Shown here: positions 5,163 through 9,493 of the stretch, in pieces
How positions within the stretch are numbered: position 1 is the stretch's first letter
How the letters are laid out: every line of letters begins with the position of its first letter
Assembly: GCA_045120135.1 (NCBI GenBank)
Contig: JBGVEN010000014.1
Span: forward strand, 1 to 9,493
DNA: 9,493 nucleotides
Direction: 5' to 3'
Source: SIG440 sp045120135
GTDB taxonomy: Bacteria > Bacillota > Clostridia > Monoglobales > Monoglobaceae
Notes under the pieces: model-generated
The model's database searches: none
The model's input: the letters and a program-made list of their open reading frames with translations, nothing else
What the model was told of the DNA's origin: nothing
Position numbers and translations under genes: made by a program

Positions 5163-5443
5163 ATTTCATCACACCCTTTCAATACTGTTTTCAATTCTCC
5201 GTTATAATCAACATAACCTATTTGATTTAATTTTTTTGCTATCTGATTAAGATTACTTCCCATTTTCCCCAACTGCGGAAAAAGTTCTCTTAATGCTTCT
5301 GTATTTTTTATTTCTTTTTCCGTCAATGCTTTTATTAAATATTCCTGTTGTTTCATTCCCGATTGCTCTACTTTTTTCTTAACAAGTTCATATTCTTTTT
5401 CAGTCATACGAATTACAATTTGCTTTGGTCTTGTTCTGTTCAT
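5123..5443 (-). CDS. mobC: MobC relaxosome accessory protein
   Basis: A 106-residue DNA-binding accessory protein of the relaxosome. The N-terminus (KQIVIRMTEKEYELVKKKVEQSGM) reads as the strand and first helix of a ribbon-helix-helix fold. The motif GSNLNQIAKKLN (about 62-73) is typical of MobC proteins. MobC binds oriT, helps melt the DNA for the relaxase and in some plasmids represses the mob operon. It is the first gene of the operon and overlaps the relaxase start by 40 nt. The ATG has a purine-rich but weak ribosome-binding site. Its leader of about 230 nt carries the oriT-like hairpins and a hairpin element shared with 9205-9245. The 7-bp inverted repeat around the promoter (5673-5717) is a possible operator. 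Confidence 0.88.
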   Translation of the reverse strand: MNRTRPKQIVIRMTEKEYELVKKKVEQSGMKQQEYLIKALTEKEIKNTEALRELFPQLGKMGSNLNQIAKKLNQIGYVDYNGELKTVLKGCDEIWQLLKQYLQKLP

Positions 5444-5484
5444 TTTTTCTTTCTGTCCTCGCTTTCTTCAATGAGATTTTTTTA

Positions 5485-5528
5485 TGCTTCATGGAGCTAC
5501 CTACGAAGTAGATCAGCGAAATGCAGCA
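5485..5528 (-). promoter_or_regulatory. Shared leader hairpin element, copy A (before mobC)
   Basis: On the minus strand an outer helix encloses CGCTGATC, a small hairpin (TAC-TTC-GTA) and GGTAGCTCC. The copy at 9205-9245 keeps both unpaired-looking blocks but changes the sequences of both helices while preserving pairing. That is compensatory change, pointing to a selected structure. It lies about 40 nt before the mobC start. The minus strand gives a better fold (a G-U pair in GCTGATC/GGTAGC where the plus strand has a mismatch), so it is probably an RNA element of the leader. Confidence 0.55.
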
Positions 5529-5554
5529 TACAAAAATCGGACTATATTACTGCT

Positions 5555-5665
5555 ATACCCAAAGGGAGGGTTGAGGGGTGGAAAGCCCCTCATAGGTTCA
5601 AAGGGCAACGCCCTTGCAAGCTTCTGAAGTGTAGCCTTTGGCTATCACTTTAGGGAGCTTGCAAA
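5555..5665. other. Probable oriT region
   Basis: Between the mob promoter and mobC is a cluster of dyads: GAGGGG (5573-5578) with CCCCTC (5586-5591), AAGGGC (5601-5606) with GCCCTT (5610-5615), and a long imperfect hairpin pairing 5615-5622 with 5656-5663 and 5627-5636 with 5640-5650. Location beside mobC/relaxase and such inverted repeats are typical of oriT. The nick position cannot be read from the sequence; CTTGC sequences at 5613-5617 and 5658-5662 are candidates only. Confidence 0.55.
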
Positions 5666-5679
5666 ACATCACCGCTCAC

Positions 5680-5708
5680 ATTATACCGCTTATGTAAAAT
5701 TATGTCAA
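5680..5708 (-). promoter_or_regulatory. Consensus promoter of the mobilisation operon
   Basis: On the minus strand TTGACA (5708-5703), 17 nt and TATAAT (5685-5680). It is tightly framed by a 7-bp inverted repeat CGCTCAC (5673-5679) and GTGAGCG (5711-5717), which looks like a paired operator. The transcript would carry the oriT-like region and element A in its leader before mobC. Confidence 0.88.
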
Positions 5709-5776
5709 TCGTGAGCGTTAGTTTTGAGCAGTAAAAGAAAAATTGCGATAGCTTTTTTTCTTTTGCGTGAAAAACG

Positions 5777-5836
5777 ATTGAGATTTTTTAAAAAAAGAGA
5801 GCAGTTTTTTTGCTCTCTTTTTTGTAAAATCTCAAT
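5777..5836. terminator. Bidirectional terminator with nested stems
   Basis: An inner 13-bp stem (5791-5803 with 5811-5823) rich in A/T at its base gives a T-run on either strand. An outer 11-bp stem (5777-5787 with 5826-5836) surrounds it. It ends the operon above (last gene 5905-6150) and insulates the mob promoter at 5680-5708. Confidence 0.9.
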
Positions 5837-5904
5837 GTGATGTTTTTGTTGCAAGACATAATGAAAACCTGTCATAAATGAATTTTATTTCCGATTGAAT
5901 TTTC

Positions 5905-6150
5905 CTATCTTTTCAGTATCGAAAAGTCCTGTGTTTCGATTGCCTTTTTCAGTTCATCAAGTGACAATCCCTTGTCTGATAATTGCTTTTGAAATTCGCA
6001 AAATTCTGCTTCTGAAATTTGACTTTTTATAGCTGAAATTTCTGCTTGCTTCTCCTTGATTTTTTCATCAATGCTTTTTCTTTTTTCAAGTAAAGGTTGC
6101 AAAGAGTTCTCCGCTTTTTTTAATTTCTCTTTCAGTTTTTCGATATTCAT
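5905..6150 (-). CDS. Small coiled-coil protein (DUF4315-like)
   Basis: An 81-residue soluble protein. Residues about 1-48 form a Lys/Glu-rich coiled coil. A short C-terminal helix (LSDKGLSLDELKKAI, about 57-71) follows. This two-part pattern resembles the DUF4315 proteins found in conjugation modules of Clostridia; the match is by shape and from memory. The ATG at 6150 is 4 nt after the stop of the metalloprotease gene, with AAAGGA about 10 nt upstream, so it belongs to the same operon and is its last gene before the terminator at 5777-5836. No catalytic motif is present. Function unknown. Confidence 0.75.
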   Translation of the reverse strand: MNIEKLKEKLKKAENSLQPLLEKRKSIDEKIKEKQAEISAIKSQISEAEFCEFQKQLSDKGLSLDELKKAIETQDFSILKR

Positions 6151-6154
6151 TTTC

Positions 6155-6814
6155 TTAATTCCTTTCTACTATTTTTTCAATAAGTCCATATGTAGCAGGA
6201 CAATATTTTTTAAGTTTTTTTCCTTGCATGAAATACATTGTAAATGCTCCTGCAAAGTATTCACTTTTACAAGAAATATGATAATTGCTTTCTTCTACAA
6301 AATTAAAATAATTTTCCTTTTCCTCTTGATAAGTTTTTTCAAAATCTTCACTTACCGATATAGAAAAAAGCTTGTCTACATAATGTCCGTATTCGTGAAA
6401 TAATGTGCTTTCTATCAACTCTTTTTCATTGAGTATTGTTATACAGTTGTTGCTCATTTGAAATGTTCCTATTACTCTGCTTTCTGCTCCGTACTCTGTA
6501 TAGTCACTTTCGGGAAAAGCTTCACTTCTTAAATTGATTTTACCGCCATTTTCTTTGTGACTTTCAACTAACCATTTAGGAAGTTTTTTTAATGTCTTTT
6601 CTAAAATTCTTATATCATCTTTGACCGCCGTTCCCTGCACTATTATATACTCGTTGTAAGTGCCAGTGATTGGCTTTATTTCCTGCCATTCACTGTTAAA
6701 CGCAAACAGTAAAAGAGCAAGAAGTGAAAGTGTTACCGCTGAACGGATAAGCAAATTTATTTTGTATCTCCATTCTATATTAAGTTCAATTTCTTCAATC
6801 AGATAAGCTATCAT
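6155..6814 (-). CDS. Membrane-anchored HEYGH zinc metalloprotease (anthrax lethal-factor-like domain)
   Basis: A 219-residue protein with a short N-terminal cytosolic stretch, one membrane segment (about 20-38) and an external zincin domain. The zinc site is HEYGH (140-144), preceded by ESTLF. The downstream motif SEYFAGAF (about 184-191) would supply the third ligand, Glu185. HExxH plus (S)EYFAxAF is the pattern of the lethal-factor C-terminal/Pro-Pro endopeptidase group. Known members cleave host kinases or bacterial surface adhesins; an extracellular anchored form would act on surface proteins. The ATG at 6814 has AGGAG 5 nt upstream. It lies 34 nt after the coupling-protein gene, separated by the 17-bp dyad. 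Its role on a mobilisable plasmid is unknown; trimming surface proteins during mating is speculation. Confidence 0.82.
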   Translation of the reverse strand: MIAYLIEEIELNIEWRYKINLLIRSAVTLSLLALLLFAFNSEWQEIKPITGTYNEYIIVQGTAVKDDIRILEKTLKKLPKWLVESHKENGGKINLRSEAFPESDYTEYGAESRVIGTFQMSNNCITILNEKELIESTLFHEYGHYVDKLFSISVSEDFEKTYQEEKENYFNFVEESNYHISCKSEYFAGAFTMYFMQGKKLKKYCPATYGLIEKIVERN

Positions 6815-6828
6815 TCCTGCTCCTTTCT

Positions 6829-6845
6829 GTTATCACCGTGATAAA
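6829..6845 (-). promoter_or_regulatory. 17-bp dyad TTTATCACGGTGATAAC, copy 2
   Basis: Identical to 1789-1805 but on the minus strand. It fills most of the 34-nt gap between the coupling-protein stop (6849) and the ribosome-binding site of the metalloprotease gene. It could be an operator for an internal promoter or an RNA hairpin affecting translation of the protease. Confidence 0.55.
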
Positions 6846-6848
6846 CTT

Positions 6849-8468
6849 TTACTGCTTACTTGTAAAAGTTTTATCATCATAATAGCTTGCTTTCTGCAAT
6901 CTCTTGTAACCATTCGGGAACACACATACAACGTCCTGCAAGTATGCAAATTCTTCGGGTTTGATAATGCGTTTTTCTTCCGTTCCTGTGCTTGTTCCCT
7001 GTCCTTTTCCGACACCCATAATATCAGCATTGTAATTGCTTGATACTTTCTTTCTGTCATACGTTCCGACAAGCTTAGAACACCATTCCTGCGTGTTCGG
7101 TTCTCCTGCTTTCAATATTGCCTTATATGAACAGTTATCCGCTATAACTTCCGCTACGTCCTTTCCGTAAATTGCGTTTAACTGACTCTTGCTCTGAACG
7201 AATAAAGCAATATGTATCTTTTTGCTTCTAAGGGTAGCAAGTCCATTTGAAATTGCTCCGATTTTTCCCAGTCTTGGGAACTCGTCAATAAGGAAAAGAA
7301 TAGGAGTTTTGTTTCCCTCTGCTCTGCGTTCAAAAGATTTTAAGAACTGATTGCACATCATTCCTAAAAGGTCTTTCCACTCGTCAAGCTTATGTTCGGG
7401 AATACAACAGAAAATGTCTTTTCCGTTTTCAAGGTCTGCGGGAGTAATGCAATTTCCCTCTCCGTTTAATGCCCTTTGCAGGTTGCTATTTGTAGCAAAT
7501 ACTGTAATGTGGTTTGATATTTCCGCAAATACACCCGAAAGAGTTTTTTCGTCCATTCCGCTAAACTCTGAAACGTGTGCTTTTACGGTCTGTGCTTCTT
7601 CCCTATCGTCCGTCATAATAGTATCAATCATTTTGCTGATAGGCTTAGATTTGATTTCAAGCATTGTATCTGAGAAATTGTACCCTAAACCGAAAAAGTA
7701 CAATATCAAGCCTGTTAAAAGGTTCTGTGCTGAATTTATCCAAAATGGGTCTTTTGTATCGGGCGGTAAAGGACAAATGCTTATTGCTATCTGTCTTGCT
7801 TCGCTCGATACATCATCAGTATGTTTCAGTGTATAAAAAGGGTCATATCCGCAAGCTTCACGGTCTGTCGGATTGAATACCTTAATATTTTCCATTCCCC
7901 TTGCTTTTCCTGTCTTTTGATACAGTTCCCCTTTAATATCAATCGCAAATACTCTCTCTTTCCAACTCATAAGAGTAGGAATTGCAATACTGGAAGTCTT
8001 TCCGCTACCTGCTCCACCAACTACAAGAATATGTCCGTCTGTGGTTTCGGGCATTACTGCATATTTTCCGCTTTGCTTTCCAAATACAACACCCTGCACA
8101 TCAGCACCCGATACAAGCTTGATAGTATTTCCGTCTACCTTTGCTTCTATACCCTTTTCCTGTCTTTGTTTCAATAGTCCTATCCATGAAAAAGAACGGT
8201 CTTTCTTTACCATTCGGACAATGTTCTGACTTACTGAAAAGGCAGTAAGCGGAAATGCCAAATACCACAACACCTTATCAATGATAAAATATAAAACTGG
8301 ATAATTTGAACACGGTTGTCCTGTTATGATTTCAACGGCAAGTCCTAAAGCCAAAGGAAGTAAAAACCACCCGAACCCCATAAAAATTAAAAACTTCAAA
8401 ATTTTTATTGTAACTTTAAATAACGTAATGAAAACCTTTGCTATTGTTCCTAAATCTTTTCCGTCCAT
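6849..8468 (-). CDS. VirD4/TraG-family type IV coupling protein
   Basis: A 539-residue membrane ATPase that brings the relaxase-DNA complex to the mating channel and pumps DNA. Two membrane segments lie near the N-terminus (about 20-48 and 57-80). The ATPase domain has Walker A GGAGSGKT (151-158) and Walker B LFLIDEFPRLG (391-401), and the conserved NSAQNLLTGL segment (about 245-254) is typical of TraG/VirD4. The length is at the short end of the family, as in clostridial elements. The ATG overlaps the preceding stop by one base (TAATG), so translation is coupled to the Glu/Arg/Gln-rich gene. The coupling protein is present without any VirB4 or channel gene, so the plasmid is mobilisable rather than self-transmissible. 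Confidence 0.94.
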   Translation of the reverse strand: MDGKDLGTIAKVFITLFKVTIKILKFLIFMGFGWFLLPLALGLAVEIITGQPCSNYPVLYFIIDKVLWYLAFPLTAFSVSQNIVRMVKKDRSFSWIGLLKQRQEKGIEAKVDGNTIKLVSGADVQGVVFGKQSGKYAVMPETTDGHILVVGGAGSGKTSSIAIPTLMSWKERVFAIDIKGELYQKTGKARGMENIKVFNPTDREACGYDPFYTLKHTDDVSSEARQIAISICPLPPDTKDPFWINSAQNLLTGLILYFFGLGYNFSDTMLEIKSKPISKMIDTIMTDDREEAQTVKAHVSEFSGMDEKTLSGVFAEISNHITVFATNSNLQRALNGEGNCITPADLENGKDIFCCIPEHKLDEWKDLLGMMCNQFLKSFERRAEGNKTPILFLIDEFPRLGKIGAISNGLATLRSKKIHIALFVQSKSQLNAIYGKDVAEVIADNCSYKAILKAGEPNTQEWCSKLVGTYDRKKVSSNYNADIMGVGKGQGTSTGTEEKRIIKPEEFAYLQDVVCVFPNGYKRLQKASYYDDKTFTSKQ

Positions 8469-9076
8469 TATCTCTCATGTCCCCCTTTTTCTAAGCTTCT
8501 TTCCTGTCTTTCTCGTTGCCTTTCGGCTATTTTGTCCTTGTTTCTTTCCTGTATAGCCTTGAATTTTTCCCTCGGTGTCAATTCCCTTTGTTGCCCCTGC
8601 TCTTTGCCCTGCGGTTTTTCCTGCACTGGCTTTTCTTTGGCTTCTGTTTTCTCGGCTCTCTTTTCGTCATAATAACCCGATTTTATAAGCCTTTCGTATT
8701 TATCCTGCGTATTGGCTAAATCCCTCAAATCATCAGAATAATTGTTCTGTTGCTTTTCTTCGGTTCTCTTGGGTTCTTCTTTCTGCCTGTTTTCTTCCTG
8801 CCTTTGCCTTTCCTCTTTCTGCCTGTTTTCCTGCTTTATGCGTTCTTCCTGCCTTGCTCTCTGCTCCTGCTTTTGTCTTTCCTGCCTTGCCTGTTCTTCA
8901 CGTCTGCGGTTTTCGTCCTGCCTGCGTTGTTCGTCCTGTCGCATACGGTCAAGCCTTGCCTGTTCTTCCTGCCTTTGCCTGTCCTGTCTTGCCTGTTCCT
9001 CGGCTCTGTGGCTTTCTTCATGCCTTTGTTTGTCCTGCCTTGCCTGTTCCTCGGCTCTGCGTTGTTCCTCGGTCAT
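8468..9076 (-). CDS. Glu/Arg/Gln-rich coiled-coil protein before the coupling protein
   Basis: A 202-residue protein from the ATG at 9076, whose GAGGAG ribosome-binding site lies 9 nt upstream. Residues about 1-125 are a highly charged coiled coil built of related blocks (RAEEQARQDxQR); two blocks differ by exactly 51 nt (17 codons) in the DNA at 8983-9060. The C-terminal part has an ordered-looking segment (DLANTQDKYERLIKSGYYDEK). The frame is open upstream to about 9205 and encodes a hydrophobic helix (YFLIIILLVLWLQLLPFFWL). A GTG at 9154 would include only part of it and has no ribosome-binding site, so a membrane-anchored longer form starting at an unusual codon, or after a frameshift in the T6 run near 9172, cannot be excluded. 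No family recognised. It is probably a transfer accessory, since it is coupled to the coupling protein. Confidence 0.72.
   Translation of the reverse strand: MTEEQRRAEEQARQDKQRHEESHRAEEQARQDRQRQEEQARLDRMRQDEQRRQDENRRREEQARQERQKQEQRARQEERIKQENRQKEERQRQEENRQKEEPKRTEEKQQNNYSDDLRDLANTQDKYERLIKSGYYDEKRAEKTEAKEKPVQEKPQGKEQGQQRELTPREKFKAIQERNKDKIAERQRERQERSLEKGGHER
8983..9060. repeat. 51-nt tandem-like coding repeat
   Basis: Two near-identical copies of a segment (for example 8983-9008 and 9034-9059) are spaced 51 nt apart inside the coiled-coil gene. Weaker copies continue toward 8780. This is internal protein repeat expansion, a likely spot for copy-number change. Confidence 0.7.
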
Positions 9077-9204
9077 TTTTCCACTCTCCTCTCTATACAC
9101 TTTATTTTTTCTATGCTTCAACCAAAAAAACGGTAGAAGTTGCAACCATAACACCAGTAAAATAATGATTAAAAAATAATCTTTCGTTCTGCAACACTCC
9201 TTTT

Positions 9205-9245
9205 AATGCGGAGCTACCCGAACTTGTTCGGATCAGCGGAGCATT
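9205..9245 (-). promoter_or_regulatory. Shared leader hairpin element, copy B
   Basis: On the minus strand AATGC and GCATT form the outer helix, with CGCTGATC, a CGAA-CAAG-TTCG hairpin and GGTAGCTCC inside. It matches the element at 5485-5528 in its single-strand blocks but not in its helix sequences. It lies between the DUF5348-like gene and the coiled-coil gene, directly before an AAAGGAG sequence, so it could influence translation or RNA processing. Confidence 0.55.
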
Positions 9246-9264
9246 ACTGCTCCTGCACCTCAAC

Positions 9265-9492
9265 TCACTTTTTTATCCTTGCTCTGACATACTCTAAATT
9301 GCCACAATACGGAGTGCCTACAAGATACCATTCACGGTCAATGCTCATTTCCATGCGTGTTTCCACCCACTTATCATCAACCAATACCTCTAAAGGTTCG
9401 CCACAATGGAAACCGTCATTTTCCCAAAGGTCGGAAACAAGTAGTCCATAGCGGTCATTTGCTGAATTGTACCCCAATCTTCCTTGTATCAC
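9265..9492 (-). CDS. DUF5348-like small protein (gene crosses the circular junction)
   Basis: A 75-residue protein resembling the DUF5348 family of clostridial mobile elements: GRLGYNSANDRYGLLVSDLW at the start, a FHCGEPLEVLVDDKW segment in the middle and a C-terminal REWYLVGTPY segment. It looks like a compact beta-rich domain. The start is GTG at 9492; the ribosome-binding site AGGAG, 7 nt before it, lies beyond the window end and is seen in the left copy at about 124-128. It is the first gene after the array promoter at 168-196 and precedes the coiled-coil/coupling-protein genes by a 60-188 nt gap with a hairpin element. Function unknown. Genes of this type are common beside mobilisation genes. 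Confidence 0.85.
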   Translation of the reverse strand: MIQGRLGYNSANDRYGLLVSDLWENDGFHCGEPLEVLVDDKWVETRMEMSIDREWYLVGTPYCGNLEYVRARIKK

Positions 9493-9493
9493 T
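9377..9493. repeat. Terminal redundancy, right copy
   Basis: Exact copy of 1-117; see that entry. Counting it once gives a 9,376-bp circle. Confidence 0.93.

Noticed and set aside
8742..9179. Long plus-strand frames rich in Cys/Leu/Phe opposite the coiled-coil gene
   Set aside because: They are antisense shadows of the repetitive Glu/Arg/Gln codons, without ribosome-binding sites.

Overview
The window is a small circular plasmid written out linearly. Bases 1-117 are repeated exactly at 9377-9493, so the circle is 9,376 bp and the gene at the right-hand end crosses the junction. The DNA is AT-rich. Its proteins resemble those of mobile elements in gut or rumen Clostridia (Lachnospiraceae/Ruminococcaceae-like: MobP-type relaxase, MobC, DUF5348-like, DUF6040-like and lethal-factor-like proteins). 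That host assignment is an inference. Every convincing protein gene is on the minus strand; the two inferred noncoding RNAs are on the plus strand.

Layout. (1) 1-116: start of the DUF5348-like gene, which continues from 9265-9376 across the junction. (2) 120-532: two in-register arrays of a 9-bp AT-rich unit (16 and 21 copies), the probable centromere, ending in the parAB terminator. (3) 538-1703: a partition operon, ParA plus a small ribbon-helix-helix partner, with a third 7-copy array over its consensus promoter. (4) 1779-3193: about 1.4 kb without a convincing protein. It holds a 17-bp dyad, a large folded RNA candidate (about 1862-2517, +), a pair of overlapping convergent short transcripts (about 2640-2866) and a 19-bp inverted repeat. 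(5) 3194-5708: mobilisation operon mobC, relaxase and a coiled-coil membrane protein, the last two overlapping by 428 nt, with a consensus promoter and an oriT-like leader. (6) 5777-9265: terminator, small coiled-coil protein, HEYGH metalloprotease, VirD4/TraG coupling protein and a Glu/Arg/Gln-rich protein, all probably expressed from the array promoter at 168-196 through the DUF5348-like gene.

How it works together. The relaxase, MobC and coupling protein make the plasmid mobilisable. No VirB4 or mating-channel gene is present, so a helper element must supply the channel. ParA and its partner should segregate the plasmid, and the partner probably also represses both array promoters, tying partition to the transfer operon. 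No replication initiator and no integrase or transposase is recognisable. This gap, together with the convergent RNA pair and the large RNA, makes 1779-3050 the most interesting part of the window.
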